A DNA stretch of 64,000 bases from Sulfurovum sp. (GCA_016744875.1 JADGDL010000006.1:1-64000), one strand, 5' to 3'. Shown: positions 1 to 9,097, numbered from the stretch's first letter. Program-made: numbers and translations. The notes: generated from the sequence alone by a model not told the origin.

Positions 1-50
1 CTTGTTAATAATGCAGCTACTGCTACTGATGTTGTGATAAATTTTTTCAT
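1..50 (-). CDS. 5' end of an exported protein, cut by window edge
   Basis: Only the first 16 codons are inside the window, reading leftwards from an ATG at 48-50. They encode MKKFITTSVAVAALLT, a basic start followed by a hydrophobic stretch, which is a typical signal-peptide beginning. The product cannot be identified. It lies downstream of the nap operon on the same strand, with an 87-bp gap that could hold its own promoter. Confidence 0.6.
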   Translation of the reverse strand, partial: MKKFITTSVAVAALLT

Positions 51-137
51 TTTATACCCTTTTATTTTTTTGTTATGCCGAAGTATAGTAAAATTTATAT
101 TAATAATAACTTAAAGTAATTAATCACATAAGGAAAA

Positions 138-329
138 TTAATTATTATCCCTCATCACAAAATCTTTTATCATCAAAAAAAGACAGCATACCCATAGACT
201 ATCCATGATCATATTGGATTTGTATTCGAGTATATAATAAAGGAAAGGCCATCCAAAAAGGATGATATATTTTATATAGTAGAAAAAAAGTATACCAGCT
301 CCGTATACTTCTTTAAAAAAAGAATGCAT
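138..329 (-). CDS. small membrane protein at the end of the nap operon
   Basis: A 63-residue hydrophobic protein with two likely membrane segments (about residues 8-33 and 40-55) and a charged C-terminus ending RDNN. It starts three bases after the stop of the preceding 105-residue gene and has no clear ribosome binding site, so translation would depend on coupling. It is the last frame of the leftward nap series. I do not recognise a family. The tight spacing argues for a real gene, the lack of a ribosome binding site argues against, and a chance AT-rich frame is possible. Confidence 0.45.
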   Translation of the reverse strand: MHSFFKEVYGAGILFFYYIKYIILFGWPFLYYILEYKSNMIMDSLWVCCLFLMIKDFVMRDNN

Positions 330-332
330 ATT

Positions 333-650
333 TTATACACTAAAGTTAGGGGTACCGTCTGGCATATGTGTAGATTCTTGCTCTTGTTCTTGTTTTTGTG
401 CTTCTATCTCAGCTTCATATGCCATGATCTGATGGCGCACTTCATTGATCTGATCTACTGTCACACCTTCATCACTAGACCATGCTACCTCAACTTCACC
501 ACCATACTCTTCACCCATCATCTCGACCTTCTGGGCATATTCATTAATGTCAAGACATATCTCCATACTCTCTTCTTTCATAGTGTCGCTCAATTCTATA
601 TACCAACGTCCTAAAGGATTTGTTTTAATGACAGATTCAATGACAACCAT
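333..650 (-). CDS. small acidic cytoplasmic protein of the nap operon
   Basis: A 105-residue acidic protein with no signal peptide or membrane segment. The N-terminal half (VVIESVIKTNPLGRWYIEL) looks like a small alpha/beta domain. The C-terminal part is a glutamine/glutamate-rich helix, probably a coiled coil (about residues 70-92). It begins directly next to the end of napD, so the two are almost certainly co-translated. I infer an accessory role in NapA maturation or electron supply from position only. No catalytic or metal-binding motif is visible. Confidence 0.7.
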   Translation of the reverse strand: MVVIESVIKTNPLGRWYIELSDTMKEESMEICLDINEYAQKVEMMGEEYGGEVEVAWSSDEGVTVDQINEVRHQIMAYEAEIEAQKQEQEQESTHMPDGTPNFSV

Positions 651-1013
651 TTATACACCACCTTTAAAATCTTTCTTCTTCAAGTCACCATTATAGATAA
701 TATCACGGACATCCACAGAATCCATGTTAAGCATATCAGGGATTACATCTGCTTCTTCAAGCTCTTTGATCGCACCTTCAAGCTCTTCCTGATATGTCTG
801 CATCATATCTGCAGCAAGAACATATTTGGTCTTCTGTATCTTTACCAGTTTCTCGATTTCTTCTTCGACCCCTGTACCATCTATCGTGACGATCATTTTA
901 CCTTTTTCTTTGTCACCAAAGTGATAATCACAGATACCTGAGGCTTCTAATTCTTCTTTAAGTGCATCATAATTTTCCTGTTTTACTTGTACTACTATAC
1001 TTGATATATTCAT
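651..1013 (-). CDS. napD: NapD-type chaperone for NapA
   Basis: A 120-residue protein whose first 80 residues match the NapD fold, beginning MNISSIVVQVKQENYDALKEEL. NapD binds the twin-arginine signal peptide of NapA in the cytoplasm and holds back export until the molybdenum cofactor and iron-sulfur cluster are inserted. It is longer than the roughly 87-residue enterobacterial protein, with an acidic C-terminal extension. It lies at the distal end of the nap operon, its usual place in epsilonproteobacteria. The family call rests on N-terminal pattern and position. Confidence 0.8.
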   Translation of the reverse strand: MNISSIVVQVKQENYDALKEELEASGICDYHFGDKEKGKMIVTIDGTGVEEEIEKLVKIQKTKYVLAADMMQTYQEELEGAIKELEEADVIPDMLNMDSVDVRDIIYNGDLKKKDFKGGV

Positions 1014-1050
1014 TCTTCTGCCTTTATTTTCTTATTTAATTTTAACGAGA

Positions 1051-1527
1051 TCAGAGTAGTTTCGCAATCTGATCTAACTGCTCATCTGTCACATATAAGA
1101 CGACTCTGGAACTCTGCTCTTCACTTTTTCTCAATGCATCATAAGTGTTTTGCATCTTAAGCTCTGTTTCTTTATCTATCGGAGAACGTAAAGACTTGTA
1201 CTCGACAAGCTCTCCATTTTTATAGACACCGGAGACGTTCGCATAAACCCAGTAGTACCCATTATCCTTGCGTTTATTCTTTACATACCCCTGCCAGCTC
1301 TCACCACGTCCAAGTGTCTCCCAGATATCTGAGAAAACTGACTTGGGCATATCGGGGTGTCTAACAATGTTGTGCGGCTTACCTATGAGATCATTCACCT
1401 CATATCCGCTGATCTTGGCAAAGGTCTCATTGGCATAAGTGATCACACCGCTGAGATCAGTCCTTGAGATGATCTCTACATGCTCAGGCACTTGGGTCTC
1501 TATAAACATATCAAATGTTCTATCCAT
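1051..1527 (-). CDS. stand-alone PAS (Aer-like) redox sensor protein
   Basis: A 158-residue cytoplasmic protein made almost entirely of one PAS domain (about residues 18-115). It shows the Aer-type signature: ITYANETFAKISGYE, then GKPHNIVRHPDMP and the GYYWVYANVSGV strand. Aer-type PAS domains usually bind FAD and report redox or energy state. There is no methyl-accepting, kinase or DNA-binding domain, only a short helical tail (116-158). Campylobacter CetB is a comparable single-domain PAS protein that signals through a partner. Its place inside the nap operon suggests a link between nitrate respiration and energy taxis or signalling, which is inference. Confidence 0.85.
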   Translation of the reverse strand: MDRTFDMFIETQVPEHVEIISRTDLSGVITYANETFAKISGYEVNDLIGKPHNIVRHPDMPKSVFSDIWETLGRGESWQGYVKNKRKDNGYYWVYANVSGVYKNGELVEYKSLRSPIDKETELKMQNTYDALRKSEEQSSRVVLYVTDEQLDQIAKLL

Positions 1528-1617
1528 TCTCGCTCCTTTTATGCTGATTTAGAGAAGAACAAAGTCCCCTCTTGACGCGCTGCCATGAGTGAATGGGTCA
1601 TAGTCTGGTACCAATTA

Positions 1618-2574
1618 TCATTTTAAATTCCACATCATAACCGTTTTGTCATCGCTAGCGGAAAAAAGTGTGTTTTCATCTTTAAAGAGTATTGTATTAA
1701 GTGTACTCTTTTGCCCTTTAAGTTCTGCTATTTTTGTTTTGGTTGCTCTGTTATATATAGAAATATTATTTTGTTCATCCATAGTAAATGCTACTCTTTT
1801 GCTACTGGGACTAAGTGCTGTAGCATAGATGAGAAAATGACCTTCTATATATTCTCCCATACCCATCATCACATCATAAAGAGCTCCACGTCTATCTTGA
1901 CCAGCTCCAGAGACGATACCCTGCTTAAAGTCCACCTTATAGACATTGTCTACATTGAGTCCCTGAAGTACCTTAATGATTTCTCCACTCTTTGTATCAA
2001 TGATATTGAGCACACCACTTTCACATGCAAAGACCGCTTGTGTCTTTTTTTCATTCAAAGCAAAATCTGAAAACTTGGACTCGCTTAACTGTACACGGTA
2101 TAACTCTTTCTTACTTGGTATATCAAAAAGTGCTGCTTCATTGGAAAGATAGGCTAGAAGAACCTGGTCTTTATTGATAAACCTTACTTTTATAACAGCT
2201 TTTTTATCTTCAGCACTTACAATTTGGGTTGTGATATTGTTTTCATGGATCCAAAGGTCCGAATATCCACCTTTTCCACTGTCACTCAAGAGCAGGTAAC
2301 GTCCCTGCATTTCATCTACGGAAAAAACACGGGCAGGCATTATATCACCTACAAAATCTTCCACATCGGGAAGTGTTATCATAGACGTAAATACTTTTGC
2401 TTCATAATCATATACTTGTAATTTACCACTGTCCGTACCTATCACAAGCTCTTTATCTCTTAGCACCATATCTTTAGCTGTACCGTCCACGACGATTTCT
2501 AATACCGGAGAAAGTACTGTATTACTATATAACCAAGTGATGGAAAGAAAAAGTGTTATAAAGACTTTTCTCAT
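1618..2574 (-). CDS. napL: NapL, exported beta-propeller protein
   Basis: A 318-residue protein with an N-terminal signal peptide (MRKVFITLFLSITWLYS) and a series of WD40-like beta-propeller blades. Examples are the segments around VLSPVLEIVVDGTAK and the final SASDDKTVMMWNLK. NapL is found in epsilonproteobacterial nap operons. In Wolinella its loss mildly affects nitrate reduction, and its biochemical role is unclear. The start overlaps the end of the upstream 117-residue gene by four bases, indicating translational coupling. The repeats and operon position support the name. Confidence 0.85.
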   Translation of the reverse strand: MRKVFITLFLSITWLYSNTVLSPVLEIVVDGTAKDMVLRDKELVIGTDSGKLQVYDYEAKVFTSMITLPDVEDFVGDIMPARVFSVDEMQGRYLLLSDSGKGGYSDLWIHENNITTQIVSAEDKKAVIKVRFINKDQVLLAYLSNEAALFDIPSKKELYRVQLSESKFSDFALNEKKTQAVFACESGVLNIIDTKSGEIIKVLQGLNVDNVYKVDFKQGIVSGAGQDRRGALYDVMMGMGEYIEGHFLIYATALSPSSKRVAFTMDEQNNISIYNRATKTKIAELKGQKSTLNTILFKDENTLFSASDDKTVMMWNLK

Positions 2575-2924
2575 ACCATGGCCTCTTCTAAAGTATCCAG
2601 CACCATCTTTACAATGCCCTCTTCATCTAGTGCAGTTTGAATACCGTACAGATCTACATCAGAAAGATAAAACTCATCTATATCTTTATGATATTTAAGT
2701 TTTTTAACCAGTTCAACTACAGCGGTTTCTCCTACAGATTCCTGTAATGTATCCGTCACATAGACCAAATAATTAAAATCTTCAGGGTCAATAGCGTCAA
2801 ATTCCTCTGTATCGTCATCATCATAATTTTCATCTACTACTAAAAGATAGCGTAATGCACTCACATCTTCAGGCAATGTTTTAAAAATTTTTGGATAGTT
2901 CTTCTCTATGGTTTCTATAGTCAA
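2571..2924 (-). CDS. acidic hypothetical protein between napF and napL
   Basis: A 117-residue, strongly acidic soluble protein with a run of aspartates at about residues 36-39. It has no signal peptide, membrane helix or cysteine cluster. It starts six bases after napF and overlaps napL by four bases, so it belongs to the nap transcript. I do not recognise the family. The acidic surface and position fit a small adaptor or maturation factor for a cytoplasmic Fe-S partner such as NapF, but nothing in the sequence proves this. Confidence 0.75.
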   Translation of the reverse strand: MTIETIEKNYPKIFKTLPEDVSALRYLLVVDENYDDDDTEEFDAIDPEDFNYLVYVTDTLQESVGETAVVELVKKLKYHKDIDEFYLSDVDLYGIQTALDEEGIVKMVLDTLEEAMV

Positions 2925-2929
2925 TGTAT

Positions 2930-3463
2930 TTACTCCGTTTCAATTGTATGGGTCGCCATACTAATGGCATCATAGGTTATGGCCTGTGTTGGGCATCTGC
3001 CTAGACAAAACCCACAACCCGTACATTTATCCATATCGATCACAGGATTAAACATACCGTTGAACAGTATAGCATCATCGATACATGGTTCTTTACATGA
3101 GAAACATATGACACCGTGATGTGCAACACAACCTTCAGTAGAGATACGAAATGTAGCATTGAGTTGTTCTGCAGTATGTACATTTTCTAAACTCAATACA
3201 TTAGGTTCACAGACAGAAGCACAATCTTCACAAAAAGTACAACCGCTTTTTGTGAAATTAAGGCTTGGTGTACCATCATCCTGTATAAATATGATCTGTT
3301 CATCACAGGAAGTGACACATGTTTTACTTTCACATGCAACACACTCACTCTGAAAAAGAGATTCACTTAAACCATAAGGAGGTCTCACCACTAGGGGTGA
3401 GACCTCTTTACTTTGTTCTAGAGGTTTTCTAAATCTATTTAGAAAATCACGTCTAGATGCCAC
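2930..3463 (-). CDS. napF: NapF, ferredoxin-type protein of nitrate reduction
   Basis: A 177-residue cytoplasmic polyferredoxin. Four cysteine groups are visible: CVACESKTCVTSC, CTFCEDCASVC, the spaced CFSCKEPC group and a classic CTGCGFCLGRCP near the C-terminus. NapF is thought to help load or maintain the [4Fe-4S] cluster of NapA in the cytoplasm. The N-terminus (MASRRDFLNRFRKP) has a twin-arginine-like start without a following hydrophobic stretch, which is normal for NapF. It follows napB by two bases and precedes an unknown acidic protein. Confidence 0.9.
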   Translation of the reverse strand: MASRRDFLNRFRKPLEQSKEVSPLVVRPPYGLSESLFQSECVACESKTCVTSCDEQIIFIQDDGTPSLNFTKSGCTFCEDCASVCEPNVLSLENVHTAEQLNATFRISTEGCVAHHGVICFSCKEPCIDDAILFNGMFNPVIDMDKCTGCGFCLGRCPTQAITYDAISMATHTIETE

Positions 3464-3465
3464 TC

Positions 3466-4470
3466 TTATTCACCTTCCATAAAAGGTGTTTTTTCTTGTA
3501 CCTCAACATCAATACCATCATTCATATGATCGATCAAAGATGAATGTGCTTTATTATCATCATCTCCATAATCTGGTCTAAATGTATTGGCTACTGAGGT
3601 TTTCATTTTCGACTGTGGTGCATGACACTGTGTACAGTTGAAACGTCCTTGGTATAAAGTATCACCTTGTTGAGCATCTGCCACTACTATGTCCGATGTA
3701 TTTGCCATCATCGTACCTAGTACTTGCCCTTCTTTTAAAACCATATCACCTTTCATTCTTGTATCTGGTCTATAGTTTGTAAAGTGTGTTGGAGGAATTG
3801 GCGTAGAACCTACAGCTGGTGCAACTTCTGGCATGTGACATCCAAGACACTGGTTATTCATCTTTGTAATAGGCAGTAATCCTTCTACAGAATGAGGGAT
3901 CATTGGTGGTGCATCTTTAAATGCTCTTTCAAATTTTGTAGACGTTCCTGGTGCCGGTCTGTCATAATCTGCCTGCTGACCTTCTGTATTACTTTCACTA
4001 TAAAGGTCTGTCTTTCTTAATCCCAGTGATTTCTCAGAGACAGTGTTTCTGTTTCCAAGATCCTCCATCTCTATACGAAGATCATCTGATGCACCTTCAT
4101 TCAGATCCACATACGTTCCACCTGCAGCAGCTACAGCAGCAGCGGCAGCATGTGTTGTAGCACGTTCAGTTGGTGATGCTGCACCAGCTTTAATTTGTAA
4201 TGCCATGGCTTCAATATCTGCATCACTCAGGTCTTTAACCTGTACCATCATCATCCCTTTAAGTGCATCACCGTATGTACCGGCCTTATACCCTTTCATT
4301 GAATCAATGATATCTTTAAGTGACATATCTTTCACTACCTTTGACTTACCCATCGCTGCTTTTTCAAAATACTGTCCATGACACCCAGCACACGCTGCAA
4401 CACTCACTGCATACGCGCTTGAAGTTGCCAATAAAGCACCAAGTGCAACTGTTTTTACTAATTTTTTCAT
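3466..4470 (-). CDS. napB: NapB with an extra N-terminal cytochrome c domain (triheme)
   Basis: A 334-residue periplasmic protein, about twice the usual NapB length. After a signal peptide (1-21) comes a monoheme cytochrome c domain with CAGCH at 27-31 and a methionine-rich segment near 73-75. An alanine-rich linker follows (about 105-118). The C-terminal NapB part has two heme sites, CLGCH at 208-212 and CTQCH at 279-283, with conserved PPMIPH upstream. NapB passes electrons to NapA. The fused class I cytochrome could act as a built-in donor. The frame is open throughout, so this is a true fusion in the sequence. It lies between napH and napF. Confidence 0.92.
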   Translation of the reverse strand: MKKLVKTVALGALLATSSAYAVSVAACAGCHGQYFEKAAMGKSKVVKDMSLKDIIDSMKGYKAGTYGDALKGMMMVQVKDLSDADIEAMALQIKAGAASPTERATTHAAAAAVAAAGGTYVDLNEGASDDLRIEMEDLGNRNTVSEKSLGLRKTDLYSESNTEGQQADYDRPAPGTSTKFERAFKDAPPMIPHSVEGLLPITKMNNQCLGCHMPEVAPAVGSTPIPPTHFTNYRPDTRMKGDMVLKEGQVLGTMMANTSDIVVADAQQGDTLYQGRFNCTQCHAPQSKMKTSVANTFRPDYGDDDNKAHSSLIDHMNDGIDVEVQEKTPFMEGE

Positions 4471-4485
4471 CTATATCCTCCTTAA

Positions 4486-5289
4486 TCAGTTTTTGATAAA
4501 CTGTCTAATTCCAAATTCCAATGCATCATCATTGCACACATCCACACATCTACCACAGTTCGTACATTCACCATCTGTGACTGAGATGCTCTCTTTACTG
4601 ACCATATGCAGTACCTGATTTTCAGGACAGACCACTTTACAGTCCATACATGCTGTACAAGTATCAGCATTATGCTTAACACGTATCAGGCTGTACTTAC
4701 CTATAAGTGAATAACTCGCACCCAAAGGGCACAAGTGTCCACACCAACCGTTCTTGACCCCAAATAGATCGAACAAAAATATCGTAATGACCACCGCAGC
4801 ACCCATACCAAACCCAAAGACAATTCCTCTTTGCATGATGGTAATAGGACTAAATACCTCAAAGGCAGCGATACCGACCACAGCTGAGACGATAAGTCCC
4901 ACTACCATGATCCAGTAGCGTGTACCTCTTTTGAGAAAACGGTAGTTGACCTCTTCTTTATCCAGTTTCAACTTTCGTCTAAGCCAGTTTGCCAAGTCTG
5001 TTACCATGTTGATAGGACAGACCCAAGAACAAAATGCTCTCCCGCCTACAACAAAATAGAACATCGTAATGATCGCTGCACCAAGTAACACATCTGCACC
5101 TAAAACAAACCCGGTAGCCAACACTTGAAGTGTTGTATACGGATCAGCCAAAGGAATAACCCCAAATATATATGAAGTACCAAAGGTACCTGCTAAAATA
5201 TTCCAACCATAAGCATTTGCAGAAAAGTATAAGAACATGAGTCCTATCTGAGTCGTTCTTCTAAGAAGCAGGTATTTTATGTTTTTCAT
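4486..5289 (-). CDS. napH: NapH, membrane quinol dehydrogenase subunit
   Basis: A 267-residue inner-membrane iron-sulfur protein. Four transmembrane segments lie at about 13-28, 58-82, 126-145 and 158-178. The two CxxxCP motifs of the family are present (C87/C91 and C183/C187). The C-terminus carries two [4Fe-4S] sets (C211, C214, C217, C221 and C242, C245, C248, C252). NapH oxidises menaquinol together with NapG and feeds the NapB/NapA couple. The start codon overlaps the napG stop region by one base, which is standard coupling. Confidence 0.95.
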   Translation of the reverse strand: MKNIKYLLLRRTTQIGLMFLYFSANAYGWNILAGTFGTSYIFGVIPLADPYTTLQVLATGFVLGADVLLGAAIITMFYFVVGGRAFCSWVCPINMVTDLANWLRRKLKLDKEEVNYRFLKRGTRYWIMVVGLIVSAVVGIAAFEVFSPITIMQRGIVFGFGMGAAVVITIFLFDLFGVKNGWCGHLCPLGASYSLIGKYSLIRVKHNADTCTACMDCKVVCPENQVLHMVSKESISVTDGECTNCGRCVDVCNDDALEFGIRQFIKN

Positions 5290-6113
5290 TAGTACTCTAC
5301 CTCCGAATTCAGATAATCATCCGCATCTTTCCTAGAACGTTTTGTTCTTGTCTCTTCGCTCTTGGCATTTGCCACACGTTCCTGGTCTTTTACATCCCAA
5401 CCTTTCACGTAATGGTCACCTGCTTTACCTTTGGCAATGTCATTTGGCAATACAAAGATCGCCGGTTCCTCAGTGACACATGCCTGCTCACAAAGTCCAC
5501 ATCCCGTACAGGCGTGGTCTTGCACGATTGGCAGTAAAAATGCATGTTTCCCTGTTCTATCATTTTTTATGTACTCTAACGTGATCGCTACATCTAAAAG
5601 AGGACAGGCTCGGTAACACGCATCACACTGTATACCCCAAAAGGCAATACAAGACTCTTTATGTACTATTGCCAGTCCCATCGAAGCTTTGTTGATGTCA
5701 AGCTCTTCTTTTTCATTAAGCAAACTTGGCATATCTAAAGCACCTGATGGACAAACAGGTACACAAGGAATATCTTCACACATATAACAAGGTACTTCTG
5801 TAGGTACAAAAAATGGTGTCCCTATCAATAAAGGATCACTACCCTTTGCCATCTGCAATGTACTCGGTCTTGGTTTTCCTGTATCTCTATCTATATTCGT
5901 ATCTCTGTTTACACAAGCTTCTGCACAAAGTCCACATTTGATACAGGCTGCAAGAAAATCTTTCTCAGCCAATGCACCAGGAGGTCTAAGTACCAACGGC
6001 GATGCTTTTACAGAGTCGCTATATCCACTCCACAGCATTCCACCAAGAGCAGCCAAGCCTACACTTTGTGCGCTTGTTGCCATAAAATTTCTTCTGCTGT
6101 TAGAGTGTGCCAT
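5289..6113 (-). CDS. napG: NapG, periplasmic polyferredoxin
   Basis: A 274-residue exported iron-sulfur protein with a twin-arginine signal (SRRNFM at 6-11, then a hydrophobic stretch). Four [4Fe-4S] cysteine sets are visible: around 57-67, C109-C121, C155-C170 and C202/C205/C208/C212. NapG accepts electrons from NapH on the outer face of the inner membrane. It follows napA by five bases and runs into napH, the epsilon arrangement napA-G-H-B. The C-terminus is rich in charged residues. Confidence 0.95.
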   Translation of the reverse strand: MAHSNSRRNFMATSAQSVGLAALGGMLWSGYSDSVKASPLVLRPPGALAEKDFLAACIKCGLCAEACVNRDTNIDRDTGKPRPSTLQMAKGSDPLLIGTPFFVPTEVPCYMCEDIPCVPVCPSGALDMPSLLNEKEELDINKASMGLAIVHKESCIAFWGIQCDACYRACPLLDVAITLEYIKNDRTGKHAFLLPIVQDHACTGCGLCEQACVTEEPAIFVLPNDIAKGKAGDHYVKGWDVKDQERVANAKSEETRTKRSRKDADDYLNSEVEY

Positions 6114-6118
6114 ATCGG

Positions 6119-8935
6119 TTACGCCTTATAGAGTTTTACAGCACATTTTTTAAAGTCTGTTTCTTTAGACATAGGACATGTTGCATCCAAACATACTTTA
6201 TTAATGAAGACTTTTTCATCAAACCATGGTACGAACACAAGCCCTTGAGGTACTCTGTTACGTCCTCTGGTTTCAACTCTTGCTTTTACCTTACCACGAC
6301 GTGAGTCAACCCAGATAAGTCCACCTTGTTTAAAGCCTTTAGCTTTCGCATCTGCTGGGTGCATATAACAAAGTGCTTCCGGTACCGCACGGAAAAGTTC
6401 AGGTACTCTCATCGTCATCGTTCCAGAGTGCCAGTGTTCAAGTACACGTCCTGTACATAACCAAGTGTCATATGTTTTATCTGGCATTTCAGGAGGATCC
6501 ATGTACGGTCTAGCATAGATCTTCGCTTTATTTTTAAGCGATTTTTTGTTTTTATCTTTGATACCTTTAAGGTCACCTTGTGCTAAGGCTTTAGCCAATG
6601 TACCGTAGAATGCAAAGTCATCAGCACCTGTTTCTTTTGCTGCTTTTGCTGCATATGGGTCATACTTAACATTAAATCTCCACTGCGTCTCTTTCCCGTC
6701 AACAACAGGCCATTTAAGTCCTCTTACCTTATGGTAGACTTCAAATGGAGCAAGGTCATGTGCATGTCCTCTACCAAAGTCTGCATACTCTTCGAAAAGA
6801 TACTCATGGATCATAAATCCATACCCTTTCCACGGTTTACCATCTGTACCAAGTACATTTCTTGAATCACCACGTGACTCAGTATCATCATACCCTTGCT
6901 GAGGGAATTTACTTGTATCCACTTTGTATGATTTTGCTTTTTTATTTGCAAACAAGATATCGAACATTGTTGTATCTTTCGTATATCCCATTTTCGCAGC
7001 ATCTTTGATGATATTTGGGAGTTTTTTACCGTTTCTCAGAACAGATTCACCCCAAAGATCTCCAACCGTAAATCTTTTAGAAAGCTCTACCCACTGCCAA
7101 GTATCAGACATCGAATCACCTACAGGAAGGACTTGCTGTCTCCAATGTTGTGTACGACGCTCAGCATTTCCGTATGCACCCCATTTTTCATAGATCATTG
7201 CTGTAGGGAGTACAAGGTCTGAGACCTTCGCAGAGATACCGGGGTATCCATCAGAACAAACAATAAAGTTATCCATTTCTCTTGCTGCTTTGATCCAGTG
7301 TGATGCAGAAGCAGAGTTTTGATATGGATTGTTTACATTGATCCAACAGAACTTAACCACACCATCTTCCATATCTCTATGTATCTTCATCACGTGTTGA
7401 TTACCTACAGGATTAAGGGTACCGTTTGGTACATTCCACCCTTTTTCAGTAATTTTTCTATGTTTCGGGTTTTTAACCATCATATCTGCTGGAAGTCTGT
7501 GACAGAATGTACCAACTTCTCTTGCAGTACCACACGCAGATGGTTGACCAGTAAGTGAAAATGCTCCCGATCCTGGTTTTGCTTGTTTATTCAGTAGGAA
7601 GTGAACATTGTATGCCAATGTATTTACCCATGTACCACGTGTATGTTGGTTCATACCCATCGTCCAGAAAGAAACAACTTTTCGACCTTTTTGTATGTAA
7701 AGGTTTGCAAGATATTGAAGTTTCTTCTTAAAGGCTTCTATATCTTCATTTGGATCACCCTTAGATATTTCAGCCGTATACTCAAGTGTATATGGTTCAA
7801 GTGACTTTTTATACTCTTCAAATGAAATCTCCCAGTGTTTTAATGTACCTGGAGTGTTCTTCATCACATCACCCTCTTTATACCCATAAGGCTCAAGGGC
7901 AGGTGCTTCTTTTTTTGAAATAGTTTTAGTCATTTCTTTTGAAATTGTTTCCATCTCAAGAGCAGTATATTTACCATCTTTAATAGACTTTTCATTGTCT
8001 CGTCTCATACCATAACCAAGGTTGACCGGACCGACTGCAAAGACCATATGTTTTTTTACAAAATCCCAGTCAATAATACCTTCAGCTTCATCTCTCATAA
8101 CGATCTCACGAGCGATGTAGTTCCATAATGTTAAGTCAGTATTTGGTGAAAAAATGATCTCAACATCTGCAAGATCCGAAGTTCTATGTCTATAAGTAGA
8201 AAGGTTTACTACTTTTACTCTATCTGGATTAGAAAGTTTTCTATCTGTTACACGTGACCATAAAATTGGGTGCATCTCTGCCATGTTTGATCCCCAAGAA
8301 ACGATCGTATCTGTAAGTTCGATATCGTCATAACAACCACTTGGTTCATCTACACCGAATGTTTGATAAAAACCAACAACCGCAGATGCCATACAGTGGC
8401 GAGCATTTGGATCGATCGCATTTGATCTAAACCCACCTTTCATCATCTTTTGAGCTGCATATCCTTCCATAACTGTATACTGCCCAGATGCAAAGTTTGC
8501 AACACCTTCTGGACCAGAAGCTTTAAGTGCTTTTTTGATGTGCACTTCCATCTCATCAAAGGCACGTTCCCAGCTTACTGCTCTAAACTTACCTTTTTTA
8601 TCGAACTCACCTTTATCATTCATACGAAGCAGTGGCGTTTTAAGTCTATCTGCACCATACATGATCTTCGCATTAAAGTAACCTTTAATACAGTTAAGTC
8701 CTCTATTTACCGGAGCTGCAGGGTCACCTTTTACGGCAACGATACGCCCACTTTTGGTTGCGAGCATGATACCACACCCCGTACCACAGAAACGACAAGC
8801 TGCTTTATCCCATCTCCACTTGGCTTCTGCTTTGGCAGCTGCTGCTTGTGCTTCCTGCGGAACTGTTATACCCACTGCACCTGCAGCTGCAACTGCTGCT
8901 GAATTTTTTAAAAAATCACGTCTATTTAATGACAT
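6119..8935 (-). CDS. napA: NapA, periplasmic nitrate reductase catalytic subunit
   Basis: A 938-residue molybdoenzyme reducing nitrate to nitrite. The twin-arginine motif is NRRDFLK (4-10). The [4Fe-4S] ligands are C47, C50, C54 and C82. The cysteine that ligates molybdenum is C181 (in NARHCMAS). Length and motifs fit the epsilon NapA group. A strong ribosome binding site (AAAGGAGG) stands before the start. It is the first gene of the operon, and a perfect Crp/Fnr-type palindrome lies 60 bp upstream. It needs the cofactor made by MoaA and MoeA, both encoded later in the window. Confidence 0.98.
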   Translation of the reverse strand: MSLNRRDFLKNSAAVAAAGAVGITVPQEAQAAAAKAEAKWRWDKAACRFCGTGCGIMLATKSGRIVAVKGDPAAPVNRGLNCIKGYFNAKIMYGADRLKTPLLRMNDKGEFDKKGKFRAVSWERAFDEMEVHIKKALKASGPEGVANFASGQYTVMEGYAAQKMMKGGFRSNAIDPNARHCMASAVVGFYQTFGVDEPSGCYDDIELTDTIVSWGSNMAEMHPILWSRVTDRKLSNPDRVKVVNLSTYRHRTSDLADVEIIFSPNTDLTLWNYIAREIVMRDEAEGIIDWDFVKKHMVFAVGPVNLGYGMRRDNEKSIKDGKYTALEMETISKEMTKTISKKEAPALEPYGYKEGDVMKNTPGTLKHWEISFEEYKKSLEPYTLEYTAEISKGDPNEDIEAFKKKLQYLANLYIQKGRKVVSFWTMGMNQHTRGTWVNTLAYNVHFLLNKQAKPGSGAFSLTGQPSACGTAREVGTFCHRLPADMMVKNPKHRKITEKGWNVPNGTLNPVGNQHVMKIHRDMEDGVVKFCWINVNNPYQNSASASHWIKAAREMDNFIVCSDGYPGISAKVSDLVLPTAMIYEKWGAYGNAERRTQHWRQQVLPVGDSMSDTWQWVELSKRFTVGDLWGESVLRNGKKLPNIIKDAAKMGYTKDTTMFDILFANKKAKSYKVDTSKFPQQGYDDTESRGDSRNVLGTDGKPWKGYGFMIHEYLFEEYADFGRGHAHDLAPFEVYHKVRGLKWPVVDGKETQWRFNVKYDPYAAKAAKETGADDFAFYGTLAKALAQGDLKGIKDKNKKSLKNKAKIYARPYMDPPEMPDKTYDTWLCTGRVLEHWHSGTMTMRVPELFRAVPEALCYMHPADAKAKGFKQGGLIWVDSRRGKVKARVETRGRNRVPQGLVFVPWFDEKVFINKVCLDATCPMSKETDFKKCAVKLYKA

Positions 8936-8994
8936 TTTGCCTCCTTTTAAAATAAGTTTACGTAATACGTTAACATTATCGAGTTGAGGGATTA

Positions 8995-9008
8995 TTGATA
9001 TGTATCAA
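8995..9008 (-). promoter_or_regulatory. perfect FNR-type box upstream of napA
   Basis: TTGATATGTATCAA matches the TTGAT-N4-ATCAA consensus at all ten fixed bases. Its centre is 9001.5. A weak -10 candidate (TAACGT on the minus strand, 8972-8967) is centred 32 bp downstream, the spacing of a class II activator promoter. That would give a leader of about 25 nt before the napA start. Activation by a Crp/Fnr protein is inferred. Confidence 0.8.
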
Positions 9009-9097
9009 TTATTGGTTAATTCAGTGTATTTAGCACTTTTTTGTGAGAAGAAAATAGATTATTGACGGTTTAAGTATAGAGTTTTATAATACAAAAA

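Noticed and set aside
8450..8902. Cysteine-rich 150-codon plus-strand frame
   Set aside because: Shadow of napA; the strand, ribosome binding site and protein motifs all support napA.
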